Origin: Zygnema cylindricum
Taxonomy: Eukaryota > Streptophyta > Zygnematophyceae > Zygnematales > Zygnemataceae
Assembly: GCA_037447655.1 (NCBI GenBank)
Contig: JBBHKE010003156.1
Coordinates: forward strand, 1 to 62,000
Reading direction: 5' to 3'
DNA length: 62,000 nucleotides
Part shown: piece by piece, positions 32,246 to 44,470 of the stretch
How the letters are laid out: every line of letters begins with the position of its first letter
Numbering within the stretch: position 1 is the first letter of the stretch
Notes under the pieces: generated by a model
What the model was told of the DNA's origin: nothing
The model's input: the letters and a program-made list of their open reading frames with translations, nothing else
The model's database searches: none
Translations under genes and position numbers: made by a program

Positions 32246-35200
32246 ATGGCGGCATCCGGTACGCCAGTTTTTATTATTCCGGAAGGACTTCAATCAGATG
32301 CTTCGAGGGCGATATTTGCCGATTTTGAAGAAGTTTTGTGGCTCTTGGAAGGGCGAAGTATCGAAGATTGCTCCTCTCTCTCAGATGTTGAATTGTCACA
32401 TTGTCAGAAAATTGCCGGTATGTTTTTCTGTTGCTCGTATATCCCTTTTTTGTCGTTTATGTTTTTATGTTTTTAGGGTTTGTCTTCTTTGCACTCTATG
32501 ATTTTCTGTCGACGGCATATTTTTCTGTCCACAGTGCGGTTTCTATGTCCGATCGCGTTTTGTTAGTTGTCAGTTCTCGAGTCAAATCGTACTTTTCGGG
32601 ACATTTTTGAAACGTACGTTTTTCCGTAGTCCCGAAAACCGCGAAAAAATCGTACGTTTTTGAAGAGGCGATCTTTTTTTTTTTTTAATAAGGAAAAAAT
32701 GTTCTCTGGCAATGCCATCTGATGTTGGACCTTGTAATGAAATTGGCATGATTTCACAAATTTCAAACTTTTTTTTCAAAGGGGAATTTGAAAGTTATTT
32801 TTAAAAGCTGTTTCTCTCCTTCATATTTTTTTGCAGATTTATCGGCGGCCAATTCTCTCAGTGGATCTGAATATGTCAATAATGTCTGGGTGCCTGTTTT
32901 TGAAAAATTAGCGACATTACGTCCGGAAATTCTCAAAATCATTCTGGAAAAGTTTAAATCCCACAACCTGTCTTTCGTAAAAGTGGGAAATGTTCTTGCA
33001 AGCAATAATCATCAATGGTTATTGGGCACATTTTGGAACAAAATTCAAAAATCAACCACTTCAAATTCAGAGATTTTCCTCGCTCAGAAGAATTTACAAA
33101 AGCGCGCGGATGAACTTAAAGGCAATGTTTTGGCAATTTTAAATTATCTTGTTGAATCGCTGAAATTTGAAAGTTCTTCCTTGTGTAATTCAGAGAGCCA
33201 TTTAGCACGGGAAGATATTAACTGTTTTCCTAATTTTCTGTACCTTTCAACACTATTAAAGGTATCATGTGAGCTTGATGCAGATGCCTCAAAAGGTTTT
33301 CTTATGAAACACATGAGTAAGAATTTGCCGAAATTGCTCCTCGGAGATATTCAAATTTTAGAGTGGAAGATCATTCAAACCCTTTTTATTGAATATTCCA
33401 TTATTATCGACGAAACAGGAAAGAATATGGATGTGACATCTGTCGCCAGTCTTGCAGATAATTATATCTATTGGAAAATTCTCCATGATGTTAGACTCGA
33501 ATTCAACGATTTCTTTTCATTCGTTGAACTGTTTTCGAAGGAAGCCCGTCGAAATTGCGATAAGTTGTATGATGCAATCGACTTGTTTCTCAAGAAGAAT
33601 CCAGATATTGCTGAAATTGATCGACTCCATTTATGCGAATTCCTCGATCCTTTTAAGTTGTCGGAAGCAAAAGTAGAAGACGCTGTACATAATCAAGACA
33701 TTATTTTGCATCCAAGCTTTTTTACCGCACTGTATTCCTCCCAAAAACAACAAATCGCAAACATCAGATCGACACAGGATAAGGTGAGTGGGAACTTATA
33801 CCTGCTAGAAACATTCATTTTATTGAAGACATAGGGTTTTGCTTACATTTTTTACCGCTTATCATTTGGTTTTTAAAAGGACACCTGCCAAGAAGAATCA
33901 TCCATTATGAGTTTTATGGAATAAGGTATTCCATTTTATTTATTTACTTCTTGAAATTTACGAACTTTTTCAGTATGTCTTAGTAACAAGATGTTTAGCT
34001 TGTCTTAAGTGTTTTGCATAAATATGACAGTGATCAAGTAAGTGGAATATTAGCTCATTCTGGCCATAAGGTTTGATTTTGACTGTGTGGTTTAAGAAAT
34101 GCTCCCTTTCATATCACATTGGTTTGTTAAATATGCTAAAAAAAATGGATTAACCCATGGTTTTCGCAGCCATTCCATCCCCCTGTTTGCTATCACTTCA
34201 TATCATAGTTCAAAAGTAGGCGTTTTTGTGGTAGGCCTTTGGTCGGCGCCTTTATCGTAAGTTGTGTTATAGGCTTTTCATGTAATCTTCTTAGATCGCT
34301 ACTTTGATCAGCGACCGTCCGATCGTCCGAATCTGACGGTGTAAATAATTTTTTTTGGTCCGAATGTTTTAATTGGTCCGAATAGGTCCGAATACAATAT
34401 GGGTCTTAAGGTCATATTGTATGTTTTGCATACAATACGCATATTGTATGGGCCTACTTTCACCTACTTTTGAACTATGCTTCATATATATGACATATGG
34501 TCGTAGTTGATCTTAGTTGGTCATTATTGGTCATAAATGGTTAAAATTTGTAAACATTGGTCACAATTGGATATAAGTGGTCATAAATTGGTCATAATTG
34601 GTCACAATCGGCCGTCATTGGTCATGATTTGTCATGTTTGGTCATAATTGCTTATAATTGGTCTTAATTGGTCATAAATGGTCATAGTTGGTCACAATCT
34701 GTCATAGCTGGTCTACTTGTTTGTATAAATTGGTCATAATTTGACTTAATTGGTCATCATTTTTGGTTATTATTGGCTAAAAGTAGCTAAACATTGTACA
34801 CATAGGCCGTGAATGGTCGTAATTGTTGGTAATTGGTGTAATTTGTCTTAATTGGTCTTAATTGGTCTTGACGGGACATAATTTCTGGTCATATTGGCCG
34901 AAAGTGGTTAAAATTTGTAGTCATAGTTTGTAATTGGTCATAATTGTTCACAGTTGGTCTTAGCTGGTTATATCTGGTCTTATAATTGGTCATAGTTGGT
35001 CACAATTGTTCATAAGTGGTTAAATTTTGTAAAAATCGGTTAATGGATCACTATTTGTCACAATTGGCCCTAATTAGTCGTAATCGATGATTGGGGTCAT
35101 AATATGGCAAGGACTCAAACAGGTTGTCTTAACGAGTATTTATTCAGACTCGAATAGTTGCAACAAAGAAATGCATTTTTTTTATTTTTTTTTGTGGCAC

Positions 35201-35810
35201 TTTGGGCAAAAATGGAGGCTTTTCATTGCAACACTTTCTCTCCACTTACCCTTTCCACTACCTCACTCCTCCCATCTTGACTTTTTACTGGATTGACGTG
35301 CAGGTAGCCTTTATCGTCATGATATTGTTCAGTCTTATAATTATCCTGTCTCTCTACGTTATATTTTGGATGCCTTTTGTACTTACTTCAAAACCAACGT
35401 CTCCGTCCTCTGAGGACATTGTTTATAAGGTGATGAATTCCCTTCCTCAGGAGGCGTGTCCGTCCGTTGATGACCGAGTTTCTGGCATTATGAAGGAAAC
35501 TAAATTTCCATCTATTGATGACATAGTTTCCGAAGTCACGAAGAAAATGAAATGTCCGCCGGTTGAGGAAATAGTCTCCGAGGTCATGAAGAAAACAAAG
35601 AGTCCGTCTGTCGATGACATAGTCTCCAAAGTCATGAAGAAAACCGAATGTCCGTCGGTGGAGGAAATAGTTTCTAAGGTATTAAAGTCTCTACCGCCGC
35701 CTCCCTCTTTGCAGTCTCTTTTAGGCGATGCCGCGGATTCAACTAAGAAGTCCGTAAAAAGTAAACTTGCCGAAACATTTCGTCATTTTGGGGAGAAGCT
35801 TAGGGACTGA
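32246..35810 (+). CDS. NPH3-domain protein with C-terminal membrane anchor and 16-residue repeats
   Basis: Exons 32246-32417, 32837-33783 and 35304-35810 join with matching phases (1, then 0) at GT-AG introns and give 541 residues. The start is AAAATGGCGGC. Residues of about 60-370 match the NPH3 domain of the plant NRL family: LKIILEKFKSHNLSF, then FLYLSTLLKVSCELDADAS, VASLADNYIYWKIL and the signature CDKLYDAIDLFLKKNPDIAE...LCEFLDPFKLS. The usual N-terminal BTB domain is absent. Exon 3 adds a hydrophobic span (residues about 374-400, VAFIVMILFSLIIILSLYVI) and six repeats of the type CPSVDDIVSKVMKKTE, then a basic tail. NRL proteins act in phototropin signalling and as CUL3 adaptors, but without BTB that role is doubtful. 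Assigning exon 3 to this gene rests on splice phase alone. Confidence 0.7.
34204..34479. mobile_element. hAT-like MITE in intron 2
   Basis: 276 bp with termini CATAGTTCAAAAGTAGGCG and, inverted, CATAGTTCAAAAGTAGGTGA. CTTCATAT is repeated exactly on both sides (34196-34203 and 34480-34487). It belongs to the same family as 24059-24633 in the opposite orientation, with a shorter interior. Confidence 0.85.
34490..35100 (+). repeat. degenerate TTGGTCATAA satellite in intron 2
   Basis: Dozens of variants of TTGGTCATAATTGG and ATTGGTCTTAA fill about 600 bases at irregular 10-14 base spacing. Exact copies such as GGTCATAATTGGTCA are rare, so the array is old. It lies between the MITE and the acceptor of exon 3. 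Confidence 0.75.
35403..35696 (+). repeat. 48-base coding repeat in exon 3
   Basis: Six in-frame units of about 48 bases encode residues of about 407-504, for example CPPVEEIVSEVMKKTK, SPSVDDIVSKVMKKTE and CPSVEEIVSKVLKSLP. The first unit is 18 residues and the others 16. Each would form a short amphipathic helix after a Pro-Ser turn. Units 3 to 6 are the most alike. Confidence 0.8.
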
Positions 35811-37185
35811 GAGGTCACGGCAAGTCAAGTCTGGTGAGAGTAAGAGGGAGGAAAAAAAAATTGTATTATTATTTTCATTTTTTTTGTTTTTTTATGTAGG
35901 AAACCCATGGTTTTTGTAGGAAGTAGAAGATGTATGTTTACAAACAGGATTTGTAATGATACTCAGTCAAATAGTTATTAGAGTGGAAATCTTAAGTTTG
36001 GTAACATCTATTTCGGTTTGCCTCTCCTTGTACATATCTGTAAAAGTATTGTTCAATTAAGCGTCCATAGAAAGTTTTGTTTTCTAGACAAGTTATTTTC
36101 AGATTTTAATAGTGTGCTAGAAATGTGGGTGTTAGGAATACATTGAAGCCAGGAGTCATGATGTATTGGAAACAATTGACAGATTTTTCATCGATAATAC
36201 CAAAATGCTTTTATGGCTGCAAAGGGTGCAGATAATCACAGTATGGATTCTGTATTCTTCAGTGCAATTCTAGTGATTTATTTATTTATTATTGACATAG
36301 ATTGTCTGCATTTTATCGGGTATCAGCGATGGTTGCCTTTTTCCGATGCATCGATTATCTTTTCTTGCAATGTTTGAAAAAATGAAACGATTTTTGTTAA
36401 AAGAGTGCGGTGGTAAATCATCCGAGTGGGAATAATCTTTCATTATCCGAGTGGTAATTCATCCGAGTGGTAAATCATCTTTCATGGGAATAATAATAAT
36501 GAAAAGCCAACACGAAACTGAAAAAAACTGAACAGGCTGGAAAACTACAGGAAAGAAACTAACAAACGCAATAGGGCAAAACGAACGATGAACTTGGAAA
36601 GGAACAAGAGCACAAAACCAGCAAGAAATAATGCAACTGAAGAAAACCGACCCGGCACATCCCCGAGTATTTACGAATCTTCACTTCGTGAATCTCCAAA
36701 ATCAGAGAGATCTACGCCCACAATTCATAACTGCAATCTCACTAGTAGATGGAAGAAGGACCATTTTAAACACATTGTAAAACCAAAACTGAACTATGGA
36801 TGGATTTACTCTCAAAACCTGGAAATTTTATAAATTGTGGATTATTTAGTTTGCCAAACGCCCCTTGTTAGAATAATAATCCTATTAACCCCCTTTTGTG
36901 AAGACATGACATTTGATGTTGCTTGTTAATCACATTGCAACCTTCACATTGTTCCCTCTCGTCTTAAATATTCTTACGAGTTGACTAGCATTACATTAAG
37001 ATTAACGTGACTTTAATAACTTGAATCTAAGTTAACTATTTTGCCGCAAATAGGATGCAAAATTTGTGACATAATGTAAAACTTGTTACAAATGTTATGT
37101 TGTATCTTTCTTGACTAATATCGGTGTAGGCCCATACGACAATTCTCGAAAAGCACCATTATAAGTATCAGTCATTTCCGCACCT
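35811..37185. other. 3' flank and non-coding stretch
   Basis: No supportable gene. An 81-codon plus-strand frame at 36588-36833 (starts MNLERNKSTKPARNN) is Asn/Ser/Lys-rich and without recognisable domains. The repeated phrase CATCCGAGTGG(G/T)AA occurs at 36419-36475. Confidence 0.45.
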
Positions 37186-37375
37186 TACAAGCTCCTGTTT
37201 CCGCTTTCCATTTTTACCCCTTCCTTCCAAAGGGTGACAATACACACCATTATTGGTTTGACAAAACATTCTGTTATATTTTTGGAGAAAACTTACAAGC
37301 TTTACAAGCTCCATATTTCCATCTGCTTTCCATTTTTGCCTCGTCCCCCCTGCTGGTGACAATATTCACCATAGT
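37186..37375. repeat. two diverged copies of a ~75-base unit
   Basis: TACAAGCTCC...TTTCC...CTTTCCATTTTT...GGTGACAATA appears at about 37186-37250 and again at about 37302-37375, separated by about 50 bases. No coding sense is apparent. Confidence 0.5.
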
Positions 37376-37684
37376 TAATTTATTCGTGATTTTTTTGACC
37401 TTTTAACGAATATGCATTTTTTGACGATTTCAAACTTTTTGTAAAATTCGTATGTTTTTCCCCGTACTTGAGAAAATTGAAAAAACAGACGTGGCATGAC
37501 TTTTTTCTCACTAAATTTGCCTAAGGTTTCTTTAGCGAATCTTCAAAAATATGAAAAAATGAAGTCGCATGACTTTTTCGCGCGAAATTTGACAAGGTTC
37601 AAGATGATTACTCGTTAATTATGCGCGGCTGATATTGACGAAAGGAAATAGTACCAATTCATTTCGTTAGACATTGCTCCAATA

Positions 37685-37742
37685 CACCGTGAATCCCTAT
37701 CAGTGTTAATGATTATATTAACACCATTAGCGATGCATGGTG
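37685..37742. mobile_element. 58-bp minimal TA-flanked element
   Basis: Two inverted ends, CACCGTGAATCCCTATCAGT and (inverted) CACCATGCATCGCTAATGGT, meet almost directly around a TTAATGATTATATTAA centre. TA flanks both sides. The whole sequence folds into one hairpin. The ends match those of 29581-30144, so this is an extreme internal deletion of that family. Confidence 0.6.
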
Positions 37743-37822
37743 TAGTTACACAGCGTCGACAGTGCATCAGGGCACGTCCCCATGTACTTGTAACTTAGCT
37801 CAACAACGAAATTGTTACTTAA

Positions 37823-38443
37823 GGGTGCGACGGTTATATACGTCGATAATGCCCGTGACGGTTGTCACCGTCTATAATCTGTGATGACGCACGTTATTTT
37901 TTGAAACTGCTTGTGACGTCGCATGTCTTTCCGTGACATTGTAGACGTACCACCTTCCAACCTCTGTGCCGTTTCATAGATGAAGAAGATGCGCTTTGCC
38001 ATTGCGTCTCCTATCCGGTCGACGTGAAATGGCATCGGAATCTTGAGACCCCTCCAAAAAAATACGTACTAGACGCAAACGGACAAAACAACACAAACTG
38101 TGTACTTTTCCTCGTCGTACCGAACGGTGACGTACAAAACATAGCGAATCGTGTAATTTTTCTGTGAAATTGTTTGAAAATTTTGAAAAAAATAGACACG
38201 TTCAATATGTGTTACTATTTGTTTAGCGAAAATACTTTGATTTAAATTAAAATAAAGGTTGAAGGGGATGTTTCTTGACGTGGTCGTGGGTCTAAAAATA
38301 CAAGACGACAACATGTAGTACATTCTAAGTTCGACGATGATGCAAATTGTACTTCTATTTTATTCGATTTCTTTGTACGACTGTAACTTAAACGATACGA
38401 CGCTAAGTTTTAGAGGCTTAATTTGGCACATGGGGAAATACCC
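37823..38443. mobile_element. possible PIF/Harbinger-like element
   Basis: It starts TAA-GGGTGCGACGG and ends CACATGGGGAAATACCC-TCA. Interior words such as GCAAATTGTAC, CTAAGTT and TTGTAGACGT recur in the neighbouring Harbinger-like elements and at 44735-44840. The termini agree over only four bases and the flanking triplets differ, so the limits are weak. Confidence 0.3.
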
Positions 38444-38486
38444 TCAAACTGACTAGACGATCCTGCCGACAAATCGATTTGACTTA

Positions 38487-39396
38487 GGTCGTGTGCCCAT
38501 GTGTTCAAGTAAGGGTTTTGATTGTTGTTTTCACAGGAAATGGGACTTGCAACGAGAAAACCTTACGCTGTGCGAAAAATGGACAAGAACCAAAGTACAT
38601 TTCGCGTCTTTTACAAATTTCGAGCTCACTCCAATTTGGCGTTATTTTTCTTTCGACCCACTTCCATCTCATCTTCACACTTGTACTGAAATCACCTCGC
38701 GAGGTGATTGTAAGTCGATTGACGTATAACAAAATGGCATTGCACGCGTGAAACATCTTCAAAAAAATTTGAACGAGGAAGAGTACACGCAAACAGAAAT
38801 GACAAGCATGTACAGAAAAAAAACCGTTGGGGTCTCAAACCTCCACTTTCATTCACGGGTCCTTTGCAAAAGTTTAGGTCGTCTCCTTCTTTCCCCCTCT
38901 TTCTCACTCGACCGCTCCTCTTTCTATCTTCTCTAAATGAAATGCAATAATGATATTATCAAATGAAAGATTTTTTTTTTCGTATTTTTGAATATTTTTG
39001 GTCTTAGTTTGATGGTATATCGAATGATAAAAGATAAAAAAAAGAAATCGGAAAGCCATGGCAAAATGTTAACGTACTAATGACGTCACAAAGTAGCATG
39101 AATTCACAGTGTCACAAAACCCTAAACATCTACAATGTCACAAAAAACCCGACGTCTACAACCGTCATTGTTTTTGTAGACGACATCAATTTAAGGAAGT
39201 TTCGTAGTCGTCTACATTTTGTTTCGTGGCCTGTCGCACATTTTGTTGACGTCTACAACTGTTACACATTTAAAATAACGAAGGCCCAAGTAACCATTTT
39301 GTTCTTGGACATAGGAACACTTTGAAAAGTACACCGTAAAATGTGCGCTAAATCCAAAGTAACATTGTAAAGTTTCGGTTACATGGGCACACGGCC
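38487..39396. mobile_element. PIF/Harbinger-like element with central palindrome
   Basis: 910 bp with termini GGTCGTGTGCCCATGT and, inverted, GGCCGTGTGCCCATGT. TTA is repeated at 38484-38486 and 39397-39399. A perfect 20-base palindrome, AATCACCTCGCGAGGTGATT, lies at 38690-38709. Short open frames show no transposase motifs. Confidence 0.7.
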
Positions 39397-39399
39397 TTA

Positions 39400-40569
39400 G
39401 TCAGTTCTAACGCGGCCGACCTTGTGGTGACGTCATCGTTTGGTGAATGCATTTCATGCTTTTGCTGTAACCATAGATGTTACATTCGTACTATGCGCAC
39501 CGTAAAAAACTTTGAAAAATAATGCATATGCGCATTATTCAAAATTTCACATTTTTTAAAATGCGTTGACCAACTGACATATTATATAATAAAAATACGA
39601 AAAACTCCAAAAAATTTAATCAAAATAAAATACAATACGACATCTTAAACGATTAAAGTATTAAATATTTATTGATACCTCTATGCTCCAAACTAAATAA
39701 TACTGCAACATAGGGTATGTGCTCATGTATTAAACTACCTGGTTTTCTTTGTCGTTTTACTTCGAAATTAAGTCCCCAACGAAAAAATCTCATTTTGGCG
39801 GTTTCAGATTTTCGACCCACGGGCACGCGAACCAACTCAGCAAAATACTTTATCATAAATCATCTCGCAAATTGATTTTAGTTAAAGTATCAATTTGACA
39901 GCAAATTAAAAATGTCAACGGAAATAAAAAATGTCGACGCAGGCGCCACACGAGTTGGAATTTTTTTGCACGAGGGGGAATACACGCTATATTTTTCATT
40001 GCACTTCACGCGCATCTACGTCGAAAAATTGCAGGTAATCAATTTTAAATTTTTAATTCTATTTTTTTTCCGTTAATATTGGTACTGATTAAATAGTGTA
40101 AGTTACTAATTTCGAATGTTTTTAAATAGTGTAGCGTATGAAATGAACAGTCCGTACTAAATCTTGTAATTATTTTGTACAAACGTACAAAATAAGTGTT
40201 AGATAAGGGCGTCGAAAGTGGAAATTGAGTGTGTCGCACGGAAAATTGTACGCCGATTTGATTTTAAGTCATAAAGACGAGGGAAAATTGCGAGAACATG
40301 TTCTCACATGTAAAAGCGTCAAATATGTGAACACTGGTTATAATGGCTACCCTACGTACATGCGAATGTGTATCGGCTTCTTAACTATAATAGCGATTCA
40401 CGGTGTACTTTTTTTTTTTTTTTTTTTTTTTTCCTTTTTTGGATCTTCACTCGGGCAGATTTTAAAATTCTGCAAAATCTGAGAATAGGTTGCAGAGCCC
40501 AAAATATGACTCTCTGGTGTACGGCAGCTTTGGCCCTTTCAATTAAATCAGGTCACGCTCTCGCAGTCG
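39400..40569. other. non-coding stretch with the right end of a TA-flanked element
   Basis: AATAGCGATTCACGGTG at about 40388-40404, followed by TA, is the right terminus of the CACCG/TA family, but no left end was found. A run of about 25 T follows at 40410-40432. No gene seen. Confidence 0.4.
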
Positions 40570-40572
40570 TAA

Positions 40573-41409
40573 GGGTGTTTTCGCATGTAACGGAAACATA
40601 GTCTTGCTACTTTGTTTTTTAGCGAAGATTCTCCGTACAGATTTCAGAGCATTCGGATGTGAACGCAAATAACTTGTCACTTAAAAAAGTGACTTACGTA
40701 GACGTGTACGAAGAATTGTGACAGAATGAAGTGGTACATAAAATGAGGCGAAACTTCCACTCGCCTTCAATTTGAGGCGTTTACGCTGTACAATTTTTGT
40801 GACTTCGTAATATCCGTACGCTACGCTGTACAATTTTGTGACTTCGTAATGTCCGTACGCCACATTGTCGACGTGTTGAAACCCTAAAATACCTTTCGCT
40901 GTCGCACAGAATTTGCGGTTTCGTTTATCGTCTTCCCACTTGCCGACAGGTGGCCAATATTTTTAATACGCCGTATGTGTGAAGACACGTGTTTTTGAGA
41001 GAGACGGCCTCTGTACGGATCAGCGCACGCAAAACATGGCTGGAAACGTGCAGTGTGTTTTTTTTTTGGTACTCCGCGCACAAAAATTGTAAAAAACTTC
41101 AGACACGTGCGACAGCGTCTGCCTATTCGCTCACCTTATTGAACTTTATTTCAAATCACCTCGTGAGGTGATTTGATGTAAAGTTTGAACATGTGTTGAA
41201 AGGACGCGAAAGTGGATCGAAATGCGCTAGACGACAAATTATATCGCGCTAGACGACAAACTACTGTATGTATAAAGTTTCAAGGTAACGCAACTTGTGC
41301 GGTGGTAATTTCTATTTTTTGGTACGGCTGCGGATTTTCTCGTTTTTTTCTAAGTTATGGAGGAAAACGACAGAAAATAACTGTAACTTTAGCACATGCG
41401 AAAGTACCC
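40573..41409. mobile_element. PIF/Harbinger-like element, diverged
   Basis: 837 bp. The left end GGGTGTTTTCGCATGTAACGG and the inverted right end GGGTACTTTCGCATGTGC are clearly related to 28803-29216. The flanks are TAA and TAT, so the duplication is imperfect. At 41151-41176 two perfect 12-base arms, TCAAATCACCTC and GAGGTGATTTGA, surround GT. This is the same palindrome as in the 38487 element. Confidence 0.6.
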
Positions 41410-41412
41410 TAT

Positions 41413-44400
41413 GGCCGTAACTATGATACACACCATTATCGGCGACACAGAGTATTGGCCTCATGAAGAATATGCTTTATCTATCAAAAAATGAAATGAA
41501 AGCTAGACCGATTGGTGAAACGTAGCCTTCTGTTTAAGTATTCAAGTGTGTTGTTTGGTCACTTTCTAATCTCCCTCTTTTCACTCCCACTAACTCTTTT
41601 TAGTCTCTCATTCCATCGAAGGTGTATGCGCGTTATGGTTTCGAGTGGGCTTAGACTCTTTTGAGGCCCAGAATTGTTAACTCCTACTCTTTTGTAATCG
41701 AGTTATCGCACATGTAATATCGCTAAACCCCAGTATTCTCAAGTGACTTTCATACTTTTGATGAAGTGCTTCACCCACAATCCTTCCTATCTCATGACAC
41801 CTTACCTCCTACACTTGTACCCTTGCTTCCCTCCGCATCCAGTTTTTCAGTTTTGTCTTTGCCGTCCACTTTTTTTTTTGTTCCCATGCACTCATATGGT
41901 TTACCATTGTGCTTTCTCTGTAGTTTATGCTTACTCTATACTTCCCCGTGCACCTCGATGACTGTCTAATAACATTCCCCAACAATTTGATGACTTGTGT
42001 AGTCTAATATCGTGAAATCTAACTCGTCTCTTAAATTTGGCGGAGGTGTCATGCACGACTTCATTTATTACCTATTGAGCATTTGGAACCTTACTACTAA
42101 TTCATAGGATCCATTCGGAGGAGTTTCCGGACCAATTTTGGAGGTAGTCACTATTGTGCCCAGAAGCTTTTTTTGAGAGACAATGCAGACCAAGTCAATC
42201 AAAGGCTTTGTCCGTAATTTGACGTCAGAATAAACTGTTATCGGATGAGTTCAGGGCACTTTAGTTTTTTTTTTTGGTTTATTCAGTTAAGAGGTAGGTA
42301 GGGTCAAAATAGGCTCTTGGCTCAGTTTCAAGCAACTTTGACATACAATGTAGCCTCAAAGCCTGGGGTTTATAGGCTAAATGATATGTGGTCAGATAGA
42401 TGTTTGCAAACCTAAAAAAAAAAAAACCATTTCTAAAGAAAACGGATGTGTATTGAGGTAGATATTGCAATTCACTTGAACTTAATACTTTAGGCTAATT
42501 ATTGACTTTCTGAATTAATTATTGCTTTTGTCGGCTGGATAATTGTTCAGGCTGTCCAGTCAAAGGTTTGTCCTTTTGACAACATTTTTAACACAGAGTA
42601 AGTCCCGTACTGTCAGTTTTTATGGCAGGTATTGATGCTAAGTATTTTGAGAGAATGGAATTGTAGATTGGCTTGGAGATGAGGACTAAAAATGTCTCTC
42701 AGTTTTGTTCACTTGGGGGATCCATGGGTTTTGGACTTGCTGGAAGCTGATCATTGGAGTGTTCTTAACATCGGTTGTCACCTCTGGGTGAGTCGACATC
42801 CGTTAGGAAGTTTGAGCAGCTAGGGCGCTTAGATCACTGTGTTTCTTTATTTAAATCTTTGATGTATCTATTTATTCTTTGTTGAAAAGCTTCTAATAGA
42901 TTGGAATTGAGGGAAATATCGTTAATTCTGTAGCGATCACTGTTATGAACGGCAGTCTAAATCAATGCTTTCATTTGTTCAGTCTTAGAATTTAAACTAG
43001 TGTTTTGAATGGTTTTTGTTGATTTTTGTTGGTTTTTGTTTAAAGTTATTACCATAATCAACCGAGCTTGCTTGTATTCCAGATCGCTGTAAGATAAAAA
43101 TGAGAGACCTATGCGTCACCTTATTGCTTACTTGGCTGCATTTGTATCTTTCTATTTCGATTTATTTTGATTTATGATGTCTATAATACGTGTATATGGA
43201 AGTTTGGATAGAAGGCGAGGAAAGGGGGCACCTCATAGACATAGGAAATTGGGACAAACTAGCTCTTTTTTTCGAAAGGTGTGCCACTTTTCTACAGGGC
43301 CGCCATCCTTATCCGCAATAGATGGAGAAAAAGACGTCACAGCACTCTCTAATCCTTCTCTTATTTCTACCATTCCTTCTACTCCGCCCTCAATTCGATT
43401 CCGATTGAAGATTTTCCCACATTGGCAGGGTCAGATGCGGAGAGACGGGTTTCTCGTAGATTCCACCCATTAGGAGATCTTAAAACTCTCCTTCTGCTCA
43501 TATGGGATTTTCTACTCTTTCCGTAGTGACCGGACCGATTACTTCAAGCGAACTTACCTACTCCGCCATCCGATTTGCATGCAACCATGGGCAGGAAAAC
43601 TCAAGGTGTTGTACAGGGAGCAATCTAAGGATGGCAGGGCTGGGGGAGCGGGAAGTAAAGGGTGAGATCAAGGGTTGATACGTCCTAATTGTGGTGGAGC
43701 AAGGGAGGGGAGAACAGATTGTTTCGGAACCCAATTTTGACTCTTCTATTGTCAGTTTTGCAACATTAGGAAGGGGATAAGGAAGACAAAATCCAAGAGA
43801 TACAACAGCTATGAGACCTGGATTAGATCTCAGAGATCCCTCTCAACTGAATTGACCTGCGGCAAATTCACCTTCTCTCTCAGTTTGTCGAATTTCACAA
43901 AGATCGGCCCAAATTTCGCACCCGTTTGCTTTTTTTTTTTTTTTATGATACCAAAAGTACATGTAAATGATGTAAATGACCTTTGTATTGTATGATTGGA
44001 CAGTTCAACCGTTTGAGCAACATTGATGGAACATAAGCACAACGATCAAAGATAAGTTTTACAAACCGTAGCCGTAGTAAGGATGTTTATAAGAATGTTT
44101 TCCTGTAACTCCAAGCCCATTTCTTCACAATAAAGGCAACCGCATTTGCTCTTTGCCCTCTCTCTCCCTCAATTTGTGTTCTTAAATTCTCCTTGACTCG
44201 TGGGTTTTTGTTTTGTCCATTACATAAAATCAATGAAGCCAATGCACTATTGAGGCTTTATATTTTTAGGCACAAGAAAATTCCCTATGACATTTAGAAT
44301 TGAATATGGAACAAACGGAGTCATGGATTTTTTGAATGTTCTAATGTGAATATTCCCAAAATAGATATCCTTAAAACACATACCGAAATTGTGTTCAAAT

Positions 44401-44470
44401 CTAACTATTACATGAGATTTTATGCAAAAAACAAAGACATTTGTTTCCCCAAACATTGAATTTCCTTGAG
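41413..44470. other. long non-coding stretch
   Basis: There is no gene, intact element or array that I can support. A 99-codon frame at 43174-43473 shows no recognisable domain and no splice context. Composition is ordinary with a few homopolymer runs (42411-42426, 43931-43943). Confidence 0.45.
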
